From: a bacterium D16-36
GTDB lineage: Bacteria; Bacillota; Clostridia; Lachnospirales; Lachnospiraceae
Direction: 5' to 3'
DNA: 41,471 nt
Assembly (NCBI GenBank): GCA_003611745.1
Contig: RAYF01000053.1
Location: 1 to 41,471, forward strand
Made by a program: the position numbers and the translations under genes. The notes beneath the pieces are model-generated. The model did no database searches. It was not told the DNA's origin and saw only the letters and a list, made by a program, of their open reading frames with translations. Every line of letters begins with the position of its first letter. Within the stretch, counting starts at the first letter, position 1. This document shows positions 7,957 to 16,826 of the stretch, one piece after another.

Positions 7957-8045
7957 GTAGCTAAGGTGCTAATAAAAATTTATCTGGTTGCAGCGGCATG
8001 ATGTATGCCGGGGGCATTTGGTATTGAGAAAGGTGCAGTAAAGTT

Positions 8046-8822
8046 ATGATATTTGATTCACATGTGCATTATGATGATGAGGCGTTTGACGGGGACAGGG
8101 AAGAGGTTTTTCAGAAGATACAGGCGGAGGGCGTCGGGATGGTGGTGGATATCGGCGCTGACATAGAGTCAACCAAAATGGCGGTGGAGCTTAGTGAGAA
8201 ATATGATTTTATCTATGCGGCAGCAGGAGTCCACCCTTCGGAAATAGCTTCGCTGACGGAGGAGGATATGGAATGGCTGAAACAGGTTTCCCAGAAGGAA
8301 AAGGTAGTGGCAATCGGGGAAATCGGTCTTGATTACCATTATGATAATATAGATAAAGAACTTCAAAAGAAATGGTTTAAAAGGCAGCTTGGTCTTGCAA
8401 GGGAGACAGGGCTTCCAGTCTGCATCCACAGCAGGGATGCGGCACAGGATACGCTGGATATTATGCAGGCTGCAAATAGCAGTGAAATCGGCGGTGTAAT
8501 CCACTGCTTTTCATATGGCTGGGATATCGCAAAGATTTATCTGGATATGGGTTTTTATCTGGGGATTGGTGGTGTACTTACATTCAAAAATTCTAAGAAG
8601 CTGAAGGAAGTAGCCCAAAAGACACCGTTAGAGCGGATTGTGCTGGAGACAGATGCGCCGTATCTTGCACCGGAGCCGTACCGGGGGAAGAGGAATGTTT
8701 CCCATTATCTTAGTTATGTGGTGGATGAGCTTGCCGCCATCAAAGGGGTGGGAAGGGAAGGCATCATGCAGGCCACATGGGACAATGCAATGTCTCTTTA
8801 CCGGATAAAAGGGCAGGCATAG
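8046..8822 (+). CDS. tatD: TatD family metal-dependent hydrolase / DNase
   Basis: The 258-residue protein has all the TatD metal ligands in order: HVH at residues 5-7, the glutamate in IGEIGLDYH (about residue 94), histidines in CIHSRD and VIHCFS, and the aspartate in LETDAPYL. TatD proteins are TIM-barrel, magnesium-dependent 3'-5' exonucleases implicated in DNA repair and peroxide resistance. It stands directly before rsmA, the conserved Firmicute order. The usual rnmV (M5 ribonuclease) gene between them is absent here. Spacing to rsmA is 65 bases. Confidence 0.93.
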   Translation: MIFDSHVHYDDEAFDGDREEVFQKIQAEGVGMVVDIGADIESTKMAVELSEKYDFIYAAAGVHPSEIASLTEEDMEWLKQVSQKEKVVAIGEIGLDYHYDNIDKELQKKWFKRQLGLARETGLPVCIHSRDAAQDTLDIMQAANSSEIGGVIHCFSYGWDIAKIYLDMGFYLGIGGVLTFKNSKKLKEVAQKTPLERIVLETDAPYLAPEPYRGKRNVSHYLSYVVDELAAIKGVGREGIMQATWDNAMSLYRIKGQA

Positions 8823-8887
8823 GATATTGTCAAAAAAGGAAAATCGGCATTTTGATATTTGACAGATAACAAAGAAAGGAAACAGGT

Positions 8888-9751
8888 ATGGCGGCATTAG
8901 GGATACCACAAAATACAATTAGCATATTAAAGAAATATGATATACATTTTCAGAAGAAGTATGGGCAGAATTTTCTGATTGACACGCATGTGCTGGAAAA
9001 GATTATAAGGGCGGCTGAGATTACAGGGGATGATTTTGTGATGGAAATCGGCCCCGGCATCGGCACGATGACACAATATCTCTGTGAAAATGCCAGAGAA
9101 GTTCTGGCGGTGGAGATAGATAGGAACCTGCTTCCGGTCTTGCAGGAAACACTGTCTGATTATCAGAATGTAACCGTGTTAAATGAAGATATCCTGAAAA
9201 TGGATATAGGCCGCATTGCGGAAGAATACAATGGCGGAAAACCGATTAAAGTTGTGGCAAATCTGCCATACTATATTACGACGCCGATTATTATGGAGCT
9301 TTTTGAGAGCCATGTACCGTTAGAGAGTGTTACGGTTATGGTGCAGAAAGAGGTGGCAGACAGAATGCAGGCAGGGCCGGGCACAAAAGAATATGGGGCA
9401 TTGTCGCTTGCAGTGCAGTATTACGCGGAAGCTGAGATTGCGGCCAATGTTCCACAGAATTGTTTTATGCCGAGGCCAAATGTCGGTTCCGCAGTAATCC
9501 GTTTGATATGCCATAAGGAAAATCCCGTAAAAGTTTTAGATGAAAAGTTTATGTTCCGGCTGATACGGGCATCCTTTAATCAGAGGAGGAAAACGCTGCA
9601 GAACGGACTGTGCAATGACATGGGGCTTTCCCTGAAAAAAGAGGATGTGAGGGATGCCTTGGAACAGATGGGCCTGCCTCTGGAGGTGAGGGGGGAAAGG
9701 CTCTCTCTGCAGGAGTTTGCCAAGCTCAGCGATTTGCTGTCAGGCAGATAA
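8888..9751 (+). CDS. rsmA: 16S rRNA (A1518/A1519-N6,N6)-dimethyltransferase
   Basis: The 287-residue protein is full length for RsmA/KsgA. Motif I reads EIGPGIGTM (residues 53-61), binding S-adenosylmethionine, and motif IV reads NLPYY (125-129), the catalytic adenine-handling loop. The C-terminal helical domain with FRLIRASFNQRRKTLQNGL is typical. The enzyme dimethylates two adjacent adenines near the 3' end of 16S rRNA late in small-subunit assembly. AAAGGAAA precedes the start. It is co-directional with tatD and likely in the same transcript. Confidence 0.96.
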   Translation: MAALGIPQNTISILKKYDIHFQKKYGQNFLIDTHVLEKIIRAAEITGDDFVMEIGPGIGTMTQYLCENAREVLAVEIDRNLLPVLQETLSDYQNVTVLNEDILKMDIGRIAEEYNGGKPIKVVANLPYYITTPIIMELFESHVPLESVTVMVQKEVADRMQAGPGTKEYGALSLAVQYYAEAEIAANVPQNCFMPRPNVGSAVIRLICHKENPVKVLDEKFMFRLIRASFNQRRKTLQNGLCNDMGLSLKKEDVRDALEQMGLPLEVRGERLSLQEFAKLSDLLSGR

Positions 9752-9770
9752 TGAAGTAAGGAGCTGTCAT

Positions 9771-9833
9771 ATGAAAAATATAGGGAATGTTAAAGATTAT
9801 TTCGACAGTTCTAAATGTGTAAATGGAGGTTAA
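9771..9833 (+). CDS. Possible 20-residue small protein or leader peptide
   Basis: An ATG at 9771 has AAGGAG 7 bases upstream and encodes MKNIGNVKDYFDSSKCVNGG. Its last codons contain the GGAGGT that can serve the aminopeptidase gene beginning at 9842. Its translation would therefore bring ribosomes to that site. No family is recognised, and it could be fortuitous. Confidence 0.35.
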   Translation: MKNIGNVKDYFDSSKCVNGG

Positions 9834-9841
9834 GGTAGAGC

Positions 9842-11641
9842 ATGGGTATTCGGGAACGATTGACACAGCTTAGGAAGAAAATGACAGAGAACAATATAGA
9901 TATGTACTTTGTGCCAACGAATGATTTTCATGGTTCAGAGTATGTCTGTGATTATTTTAAGACAAGGGAATTTTTGTCAGGATTTGATGGTTCTGCGGGA
10001 AGCATGGTGGTTACGGAGAGTGAAGCGGGGCTATGGACAGATGGAAGGTATTTCCTGCAGGCGGAAGCGCAGCTTGCCAATACCGGGATTGTTCTATATA
10101 AATCTGGGCAGGAGGGTGTTCCCACGGTAAATGAGTATATTGAGTCAAATATACCGCAGTCGGGGGTGCTTGGCGTGGATGGGCGCATGGTATCTGCAGC
10201 ATGGGCAGAGGGCATGGAAAAAATGCTTGACGGGAAAAATGCAGGGCTGGACATGAGAAGAGACCTTGTCGGGGAAATCTGGCTGGACAGGCCGGAGATG
10301 CGCCATGAGAAGGCATGGATTTTACCGGATAAATTTGCCGGGGAGGATAGGGCATCAAAACTGCATAAAATCCGGGAGTTCCTTGCAGAAAAAGGCTGCA
10401 GCGGGATTGTGATTACATCGCTGGATGACATTGCATGGCTTTTAAACATAAGGGGCAGTGACATTCCCTGTAATCCTGTCGTCCTGTCCTATCTTATCGT
10501 GGGAAATGAGAACTGCTGCCTCTTTGCGGGGGATAATATTTTCTCTCCGGAGGACAGGGCGGCTCTTGCGCAGGACGGCGTAAATTTTTATAGATATGGT
10601 GAAATATATGATTATGTGCGTAATCTTGCGCAGGACACACGTTTTGCTGTGGATAAACATGCTGCAAATGCCATAATTGTGGAAAACTTTCCGGAAAATG
10701 CCGAAATTGTGGATGTAAACTGCCCGACCGTACAGTGGAAGGCGGTGAAAAACCCTGTTGAGATCCAGAATGAGAGGGAGGCGCATATCCGGGACGGTGT
10801 GGCGGTTACAAGGTTTATCTGCTGGCTTAAGCAGAATATAGATAAAATGCCGCTGACAGAAATAAAGGCGGCAGAGAAGCTGGAGAGTTTCCGCAAAAAA
10901 GGAAAAAATTATCTTGGCCCGAGCTTTGAACCGATTGCCGGATACGCGGAACATGGGGCTATTGTGCATTATTCTGCAACACCGGAGACAGATGCAAGGC
11001 TTATGCCGGAGAACTTTTTATTGCTGGATACCGGGGGCCAGTATCTGGAGGGGACAACAGATGTGACGAGGACTATTTTGCTGGGCGGCAAGGCGACCGC
11101 CGAACAGAAGAAATACTACACTGCGGTCCTCAGGGGCAACCTGAACCTATGTGCAGCTAAGTTTAAGTATGGATGCTCTGGTGTGGCGCTTGATTATGCG
11201 GCAAGGCAGCCGCTATGGGAAATGGGGTGCGATTATAACCATGGGACTGGCCACGGCGTGGGATATTTCCTTAATGTCCATGAATCCCCTAACGCATTCC
11301 GTTATAGGATTCTTAAGGAACCGGGGCAAAATGCGGTTCTGGAGGAGGGGATGATTACTTCGGATGAGCCGGGTATTTATCTTGCAGGGAAGTATGGCAT
11401 CCGTCTGGAAAACCTGATCCTCTGCGTCAAAAAAGAAAAAAATGAATTTGGGCAGTTTATGGGATTTGAGCCGCTGACATTCGTGCCGTTTGACAGGGAT
11501 GCTATTGATACGGAACAGATGAGCCAGAAGGAGCTGGCATTGCTCAATGATTACCATAGGCAGGTTTATGACAAGCTGGAAGGGTATTTGTCCGCCGAGG
11601 AAAAGGAGTGGCTGGCAGACATGTGTGCGCCATTATGGTAA
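9842..11641 (+). CDS. Xaa-Pro aminopeptidase P family (M24B) metallopeptidase
   Basis: The 599-residue protein has two creatinase-like N-terminal domains (about 1-150 and 160-310) and a C-terminal pita-bread catalytic domain. The five metal ligands are readable: aspartates in LLLDTGG and TTDVTR, the histidine in GTGHGVGY (about residue 470), and glutamates in SDEPGIY and RLENL. The domain layout matches the long, eukaryote-like aminopeptidase P form common in Clostridia. It removes N-terminal residues preceding proline from peptides in the cytosol. It follows rsmA by 90 bases and ends at a strong bidirectional terminator. Confidence 0.93.
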   Translation: MGIRERLTQLRKKMTENNIDMYFVPTNDFHGSEYVCDYFKTREFLSGFDGSAGSMVVTESEAGLWTDGRYFLQAEAQLANTGIVLYKSGQEGVPTVNEYIESNIPQSGVLGVDGRMVSAAWAEGMEKMLDGKNAGLDMRRDLVGEIWLDRPEMRHEKAWILPDKFAGEDRASKLHKIREFLAEKGCSGIVITSLDDIAWLLNIRGSDIPCNPVVLSYLIVGNENCCLFAGDNIFSPEDRAALAQDGVNFYRYGEIYDYVRNLAQDTRFAVDKHAANAIIVENFPENAEIVDVNCPTVQWKAVKNPVEIQNEREAHIRDGVAVTRFICWLKQNIDKMPLTEIKAAEKLESFRKKGKNYLGPSFEPIAGYAEHGAIVHYSATPETDARLMPENFLLLDTGGQYLEGTTDVTRTILLGGKATAEQKKYYTAVLRGNLNLCAAKFKYGCSGVALDYAARQPLWEMGCDYNHGTGHGVGYFLNVHESPNAFRYRILKEPGQNAVLEEGMITSDEPGIYLAGKYGIRLENLILCVKKEKNEFGQFMGFEPLTFVPFDRDAIDTEQMSQKELALLNDYHRQVYDKLEGYLSAEEKEWLADMCAPLW

Positions 11642-11645
11642 ATAG

Positions 11646-11676
11646 AAAAAGCGTGTCCAAAATGGATACGCTTTTT
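11646..11676. terminator. Bidirectional rho-independent terminator
   Basis: AAAAAGCGTGTCCA (11646-11659) and TGGATACGCTTTTT (11663-11676) form a 14-bp stem with one G-T pair and an AAA loop. Runs of A and T at the two ends allow termination in both directions, serving the aminopeptidase gene and the convergent PAP2 gene. Confidence 0.9.
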
Positions 11677-11717
11677 CTTATATATTTGCAATGAGAGAAA
11701 ACAATATTAAAACATTT

Positions 11718-12359
11718 CTACAGTAATCTATCTGGAATAATCTTGTATATTAGTTTGTAATATACCGCATACAGTATAATGGCTGTTATGACATCCAGAA
11801 AGGAATGCTGCTTTAAAAACATAGTCGACAGGCAGATTAAGGTGCATAAGATAAAAGAAGCAATCCGCCAGCCGCTGCGGTCTTTAAAATAATGGCTTTC
11901 TGCAAATGCCACGTGAATCGCAACCGAATTGTAGACATGGATGCTTGGCAGCACATTTGTGTCAGTATCGCTGGAGTAGATGAAGCCGATTATGTCTGTA
12001 AAGACATTGGGGTGGGTAAACTCCGCCGGCCGCATGCTCTGTGCATTTGGAAAGAGGTAATACACCAGAAGGCAGGTGCTCATTCCAAGTATCAGCGTAA
12101 TCACACAGCGATAGTAGTCCTCCAGATGCTTTCTCTGCAGAAAAAGAAACAGGAGCACAAGGACAACGTAGATAAACCATAACAAATATGGGATGATAAA
12201 GATTTCACAAAAAGGAATCCAATCATCAATAAAGCAATGGATGTCCGTAAAGGGAACATCATCTCTGGCTTCCAGCCATGTGAAGCAATACATATAAAGA
12301 GGAAGATATAAAATAAAAAGGAAATGTTTATTTTTATAGAAAAATTCTTTCCAGTTCAT
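11718..12359 (-). CDS. PAP2-superfamily membrane phosphatase
   Basis: The 213-residue protein has about five to six hydrophobic segments. It carries the phosphatidic-acid-phosphatase motifs: a motif-1-like SMRPAEF, PSIHV (motif 2, about residues 138-142) and KQHSFLDV (motif 3, with catalytic histidine and aspartate). Members dephosphorylate membrane lipid phosphates such as phosphatidate or undecaprenyl pyrophosphate at the outer membrane face. The exact substrate cannot be read from the sequence. It follows the DUF5662 gene on the same strand with a 37-base gap. Confidence 0.8.
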   Translation of the reverse strand: MNWKEFFYKNKHFLFILYLPLYMYCFTWLEARDDVPFTDIHCFIDDWIPFCEIFIIPYLLWFIYVVLVLLFLFLQRKHLEDYYRCVITLILGMSTCLLVYYLFPNAQSMRPAEFTHPNVFTDIIGFIYSSDTDTNVLPSIHVYNSVAIHVAFAESHYFKDRSGWRIASFILCTLICLSTMFLKQHSFLDVITAIILYAVYYKLIYKIIPDRLL

Positions 12360-12396
12360 GTTTATCCCCCTTTAGTGTCTCTGCGTTAATCCAATA

Positions 12397-12957
12397 TCAC
12401 CATTTTGGTGACTTTTTCCAGTCAAGCTCCCTTCTGATGTAGGCAAAGGTCTTGTCCTCGCCTTCTTCGGCAAGCATATGCAGGAGATATTCCAGTAGTT
12501 TCTTTGTATCTTTGTGAAGGATATAATGCTGCTTATTCTTTTCATAGTAGTTTAGCGCGAAAGAATCATTGTAATTATCCCTATTATAATTTTTGCTGGC
12601 AGCAACCCGGTCACAGAACATCTCAATAACGTAACGTGTCGGCATCGGCATGCCCTGAAGCCCTTCCTCTGGTTTTAGTGTAAAATCAATCCAGTATTCA
12701 TAATGATGCCTGTTCCGTCCCTTGTGGTGGAGCCATGCGGAAGAATAGCCTTTTGCTTTCTTCTCGCCAAAGTTCGGGCTTTTTTTCCCGCCCTGATAGT
12801 TCCTGACACCCGCAAGGAACTCTACCGGAGAATACTTCGACCAGTCATGCATAATGCCCTGCTTATAAAGCCCAGCGCGGAAACAATAGCGTCTGACCAG
12901 TTTTTTGTGATGTAGAATTGTTCCTAAATGTCCCCAAAAGTTGTTCCAAAGACCCAT
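12397..12957 (-). CDS. DUF5662 family protein
   Basis: From the start at 12957 (AGGGGGA 5 bases upstream) the protein has 186 residues beginning MGLWNNFWGHL. It is rich in histidine and aromatic residues, with HDWSKYSPVEF, WLHHKGRNRHHYEYW and MPTRYVIEMFCDRVAAS. These are hallmarks of DUF5662, a cytosolic family of unknown function seen in Clostridia and some phages. The conserved His/Asp pattern hints at a metal-binding helical (HD-like) fold, which is inference. An in-frame ATG seven codons upstream has a worse ribosome-binding site. Confidence 0.75.
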   Translation of the reverse strand: MGLWNNFWGHLGTILHHKKLVRRYCFRAGLYKQGIMHDWSKYSPVEFLAGVRNYQGGKKSPNFGEKKAKGYSSAWLHHKGRNRHHYEYWIDFTLKPEEGLQGMPMPTRYVIEMFCDRVAASKNYNRDNYNDSFALNYYEKNKQHYILHKDTKKLLEYLLHMLAEEGEDKTFAYIRRELDWKKSPKW

Positions 12958-12959
12958 AA

Positions 12960-13290
12960 AAATCCCCCTGCCCCTCAAACAGTTCTTTTAACTATATCAC
13001 ATATCTCTGGAAATTCCTAGTAGTATCTATATAAATAGAAAAAAGTTAAGTTTTCTAAAATTTTTCTGAACTTCGCTGCAGCGGCTGTGCCGCATAGAAA
13101 ATAGCAGGTAAGTTGACTGTTTTGGCCTTAAATTTATTGTTTTTGGATATTGTGCTAGCTGACAAGATTTGTTATTATAAAATATTGAGGGCATCAATAA
13201 GTGGCCAGGCAGCTTTGGTTATATCAGTGCAGGGATCTTGCGGCACTGAATCACAGGGTTTGCGGCAGTTTTTGAATGATGGAGGTGCTG
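12960..13290. promoter_or_regulatory. Divergent intergenic region with promoter for the thioesterase gene
   Basis: TTGTGC (13150-13155) and TATTAT (13073 bases on, at 13173-13178) are spaced by 17 bases and point toward the thioesterase gene. The expected leader has a hairpin TCAGTGC (13224-13230) with GCACTGA (13243-13249). A GCGGC/GCCGC hairpin lies near 13080-13095. No gene is seen in this stretch. Confidence 0.5.
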
Positions 13291-14001
13291 ATGTATACAT
13301 TTGACAGCAGGATCAGGTATAGCGAAATCGCAGAAGACGGGCGGATTAGCGTTAATGCAATAATAGATTATATGCAGGACTGCACAAATTTCCAATCGGA
13401 AGATTTGGGCGTGGGGCTGGCATGGCACAAGGAGCGCGGGCTGATGTGGGTGTTGAACTCATGGCAGATTATTATTGAGAGTTATCCAAAGATGGGGGAG
13501 ACGATTACCGTTGGGACGCAGGCGTATGGTTTTGAGAAAATGCTTGGATTCCGTAATTTCCTGATTACAGATGCAGAAGGCGGTGTTGTTGCCAAAGCAA
13601 ATTCCAACTGGGTTTTGATGGATTTGAAGAAAGGGCGCCCTATGGTTGTAACTCCGGAAATAGGGGAAGTATACGGACATGCCGAGCCTCTTGAGATGGA
13701 TTACGCCCCGCGCAAGATAAAGATTCCCGATAATGGCGTCCCAAAAGACAAGTTTGCCGTGAGGGAGTATCATCTGGATACGAACCACCATGTAAATAAC
13801 CGCCAATATGTGCAGATGGCGATGGAATTTCTCGGCAGGGAGGCAAAAGTGAGGGAGCTTCGCGCAGAGTATAAGAAACAGGCGGTGCTGGGGGATGAAA
13901 TAATACCTGTAGTTTATAAAGTAAACGACAGGGAAACAATTGTCTCACTGAATACAGATGATGGCAAGCCTTTTGCTATTGTACAGTTTTTTGTAAAGTA
14001 G
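13291..14001 (+). CDS. Acyl-ACP thioesterase family protein
   Basis: From the start at 13291 (GGAGG 5 bases upstream) the product has 236 residues and opens MYTFDSRIRYSEIAEDGRIS. It is a double hot-dog thioesterase of the FatA/FatB-like bacterial group. The first hot-dog domain contains YMQDCTNFQSEDLGVG. The second contains REYHLDTNHHVNNRQYVQMA, where the Asn/His pair matches the catalytic asparagine and histidine of plant acyl-ACP thioesterases. It should release fatty acids from acyl carrier protein in the cytosol and so tune chain supply to membrane lipids. The next gene begins 30 bases later. Confidence 0.88.
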   Translation: MYTFDSRIRYSEIAEDGRISVNAIIDYMQDCTNFQSEDLGVGLAWHKERGLMWVLNSWQIIIESYPKMGETITVGTQAYGFEKMLGFRNFLITDAEGGVVAKANSNWVLMDLKKGRPMVVTPEIGEVYGHAEPLEMDYAPRKIKIPDNGVPKDKFAVREYHLDTNHHVNNRQYVQMAMEFLGREAKVRELRAEYKKQAVLGDEIIPVVYKVNDRETIVSLNTDDGKPFAIVQFFVK

Positions 14002-14031
14002 GGGAGATTGTTTGAAAGTGGGGGGATTAGG

Positions 14032-14784
14032 ATGATAATTGGGACAGCCAGCATTGTGCTGGGGATTATCTGTATCTTATATTTTGTGGGGTATTGTATC
14101 TGGGCGGGCCTTCAGAATTCATTTACAATTGTGTGGGCAGTTCTTGGGATTCTTCTTATTCTATTTGGGGCAGCGCATAAATACTTTTTAGCAGGGGCTC
14201 CCCCATGGCTGAGGCGTATAGAGCAGGCATTTTTGGGAATTGTGTTAATATGTGCTGTTGCATTTAGTATTTTATTGGGATTTTTAGTTAGCGAGGGCAG
14301 GAAAGCCCCCGCAGATCATGCAGATTACATTGTGGTTCTGGGAGCGCACGTCTATGGGGAGAGAATGAGTGCCAATCTCCAGTACCGTGTGGAGACAGCC
14401 TGCAAGTACCTGAAAAAGAACCCTCGGACAAAAGTGGTTTTGTCAGGGGGGCAGGGAGTCGGTGAGGACATCAGTGAAGCAGAGGCAATGCGCCGTTATC
14501 TGGAGAAGCAGGGGATTGCGGCAGGCCGGATGCTGCTTGATGAAACTTCCGTGAATACGGAGGAGAATATTAGGAACAGTGCAGAGTTGATTGGGGACAT
14601 GGACAAGCCGGTTGTCATTGTCAGCAATGACTTCCATTTATTCCGCGCAAAGAGGATTGCGCAGAAGCAGGGGTTCCGGCATGTGGAAGGGCTTGGTTCA
14701 CGGACGCACCTGTACACTGTGCCGAATTCTTATGCAAGGGAAATTGCTGCAGTTATAAAATATAAGATATGTGGGCAGATTTAA
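14032..14784 (+). CDS. YdcF family (DUF218) membrane protein
   Basis: From the ATG at 14032 (preceded by GGGGG) the product has 250 residues. Three hydrophobic segments occupy about residues 1-95. The DUF218 domain follows: YIVVLGAHV, LSGGQG (about 140), DETSVNTEENIRNS and VSNDFHLFRAKRIA. DUF218/ElyC-YdcF proteins are membrane-linked and in enterobacteria influence envelope integrity and lipid-carrier use; their chemistry is unclear. The setting among thioesterase, O-acetylation and carboxypeptidase genes fits an envelope role. A TTG upstream at 14008 is too close to its ribosome-binding site. Confidence 0.85.
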   Translation: MIIGTASIVLGIICILYFVGYCIWAGLQNSFTIVWAVLGILLILFGAAHKYFLAGAPPWLRRIEQAFLGIVLICAVAFSILLGFLVSEGRKAPADHADYIVVLGAHVYGERMSANLQYRVETACKYLKKNPRTKVVLSGGQGVGEDISEAEAMRRYLEKQGIAAGRMLLDETSVNTEENIRNSAELIGDMDKPVVIVSNDFHLFRAKRIAQKQGFRHVEGLGSRTHLYTVPNSYAREIAAVIKYKICGQI

Positions 14785-14798
14785 TAGAGAGGAAAGCA

Positions 14799-15494
14799 AT
14801 GGAACAGAATAAAACGAAGAAATTGACAAATAAGGCGATCGCGCAAAAGGGTATGTTTGATGAAGAAAAACCCGATGCGGCAAAGAAAAAACCAACAAAT
14901 ATTCCTGTTACAAAGGCAGATAGTGTAAAAAAGGCCCGGATGGATCTGCGCCTGCTGTTTCTCTCTGTGATGGGGCTGTTTATTGTGGTTATTTTCGGGT
15001 GGGGAATCTGCCAGTCGGTAAAGGAGATTAATACAAAAGAGAAAATTATGGAATATAGGGGCACAGAGGGCATTAAGAAAGTAGAGGATAATTCCAGGAA
15101 GGCGGGAGAGACGATTGACGTGGAAGCATTGGTGAAGAAAGTTCAGGATAAAGTTATTTTTGAGGCGGAATTAAATAAATTAGGGGATTCTGTAGCCGAA
15201 GGGATGATTGAAACTACAGAAGGGACTAACCTTCAGATTTATGTAGGGAATGGAACATATGCGGATGAATTGATTATAATGACAGCAAAGAATGAAAGTG
15301 ATGCCAAGCAGAACCAGGAGAGTGTGAAAACGCATTTATCGGAGACGAAAAAGGCGTTTGAGGATTATCTTCCTGAGGAAGCGAAAAAAATCGAAAAGGC
15401 AGTAAGCATTCGATGCGGCTGTTATGTAATTGTATGTGTAACTGCGGATTATGAGACAGCAGAAAAGACCATCAATGCTTTTATTCAGGATTAG
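14799..15494 (+). CDS. DUF4358-type membrane-anchored protein
   Basis: From 14799 (AGAGAGGAAAG upstream) the product has 231 residues. It has a lysine-rich cytosolic N-terminus of about 45 residues, one membrane segment (LLFLSVMGLFIVVIFGWGI) and an extracytoplasmic domain. The C-terminal part resembles DUF4358: GMIETTEGTNLQIYVGNGTY, then a helix with charged residues and ending CVTADYETAEKTINAF. DUF4358 proteins in Lachnospiraceae are often encoded next to MBOAT/DHHW acetylation genes, as here. The function is unknown; an accessory or scaffold role in the cassette is inferred. Confidence 0.7.
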   Translation: MEQNKTKKLTNKAIAQKGMFDEEKPDAAKKKPTNIPVTKADSVKKARMDLRLLFLSVMGLFIVVIFGWGICQSVKEINTKEKIMEYRGTEGIKKVEDNSRKAGETIDVEALVKKVQDKVIFEAELNKLGDSVAEGMIETTEGTNLQIYVGNGTYADELIIMTAKNESDAKQNQESVKTHLSETKKAFEDYLPEEAKKIEKAVSIRCGCYVIVCVTADYETAEKTINAFIQD

Positions 15495-15505
15495 GAGAGA
15501 GACGG

Positions 15506-16753
15506 ATGAGAAGAAGAAAAGTTTATCTGATGGTGGGAGTCGGGATTTTTTCTATTATTGCAGGAAACAGGATTTATCAGAAAAGCCTGATAGAAGGCAA
15601 CGGCTATTTAGGGGATGAGGTCGTTTTTTTTGCGGAAGTTGCATCACCTGATGCAGAGCCGGAGGGTGAAGAGGGAGATACAGAGGATGATGACTGGGGA
15701 AATTCAGAGGGGGCGTCTGACGGGGAAAATGCGAAAGAAGGCCAGCAGACCGAAAAGGGTGCTGGGGAGGCAGGCATGTCAAACGCGGAAGGGCTGCCAG
15801 TATCAAGCATGGTGGCTGAAGGGAAACCTTATGAAAAGATTTCCGGAAAAGGGAAACTCCAGATGTACAATTCAACAGGAACTGTGCTGGTGGATGACGC
15901 CGCCTACGAACTGTATAATTACGTAAACAGTTATGCGAGCCGTTATGCGAAGGCAGTCAATGATCTGACCAGAAAGCTTGATTCCAGCATAAAGGTGTAT
16001 GATATAGTAGCCCCTACCAGTGTTGGGATTACATTTCCGGACAATAAAAAGAAAAAACTTAATTCTTCCGATCAGGAGGAAGCGCTAAATAATATAGAAA
16101 AGAAACTGTCAGGCAGGGAGAACTTCGTGCCGCTCTATGATATTCTGATGCAGCACCGCACAGAATATATATTTTTCAGGACAGACCACCATTGGACATC
16201 ACTGGGGGCGTATTATGCGTACTGTGCTTTTTGTGCAGCAAAGGGAATTATGCCTAATGAGCTTTCTTCCTATGAAAAGAAATCATCGGAAGGCTTTTTG
16301 GGTACTTTTTACCGGGATACAGACCATAACAAGGCACTTAAAGCAGATACGCTGGAGTCACTGGTTCCAATCAGTAAAAATCTGTCTTTTGAGTATACTA
16401 CGGCTGAGGGGGATAAGATTCCTGCGCCTGTTGTCGCGGATGCAGATGGTTACAGTGCAAGCCTGAAATATTGTGCTTATATTGCGGGGGATAATCCTTA
16501 TTCTGTTATCCGCAATAAGGATATAACAGATGGTTCCTCCTGTATTGTTGTAAAAGAATCCTATGGAAATGCGTTTGTGCCGTTTCTGGCGGATCACTAT
16601 CAAACTATATATATAATTGACTATCGTTACTGGGAGGGAGACCTCTTTGACTTTATTAAGAAGAAGAAATTACGGGAAGTTATTTTAATAAATAATATTT
16701 CTATGACAAGAAATTCTTATCTGATTGGGAAATTAGCACAGATAATTGGTTAA
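15506..16753 (+). CDS. DHHW family (AlgX/AlgJ-like) extracytoplasmic protein
   Basis: The 415-residue protein starts MRRRKVYLMVGVGIFSII, a signal anchor. Next is a strongly acidic, low-complexity linker (about residues 45-95, many E, D and G), then an SGNH-like domain. It has the DHHW signature (TDHHW at about 226-230) and a late VKESYGNAFVPFLADHY, equivalent to the family serine/aspartate region. DHHW proteins accept acetyl groups exported by an MBOAT protein and transfer them to surface polymers. It begins 11 bases after the DUF4358 gene and precedes the MBOAT gene. The acidic linker may span the wall; that is inference. Confidence 0.85.
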   Translation: MRRRKVYLMVGVGIFSIIAGNRIYQKSLIEGNGYLGDEVVFFAEVASPDAEPEGEEGDTEDDDWGNSEGASDGENAKEGQQTEKGAGEAGMSNAEGLPVSSMVAEGKPYEKISGKGKLQMYNSTGTVLVDDAAYELYNYVNSYASRYAKAVNDLTRKLDSSIKVYDIVAPTSVGITFPDNKKKKLNSSDQEEALNNIEKKLSGRENFVPLYDILMQHRTEYIFFRTDHHWTSLGAYYAYCAFCAAKGIMPNELSSYEKKSSEGFLGTFYRDTDHNKALKADTLESLVPISKNLSFEYTTAEGDKIPAPVVADADGYSASLKYCAYIAGDNPYSVIRNKDITDGSSCIVVKESYGNAFVPFLADHYQTIYIIDYRYWEGDLFDFIKKKKLREVILINNISMTRNSYLIGKLAQIIG

Positions 16754-16826
16754 GGGGCGTCTGTCCCACAGAGGATTTCTGCCGGGATGACCGTATTTGG
16801 CCGCAGGGGCGGCATGGGGGCTTTTT

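Noticed and set aside
10442-10969. 175-codon minus-strand frame within the aminopeptidase gene
   Set aside because: It is a shadow of a full-length conserved protein on the plus strand.
14008-14031. TTG start eight codons upstream for the YdcF gene
   Set aside because: GGGGAG lies only one base before it, too close to act. The ATG at 14032 has a better-spaced G-rich site and gives a normal membrane N-terminus.
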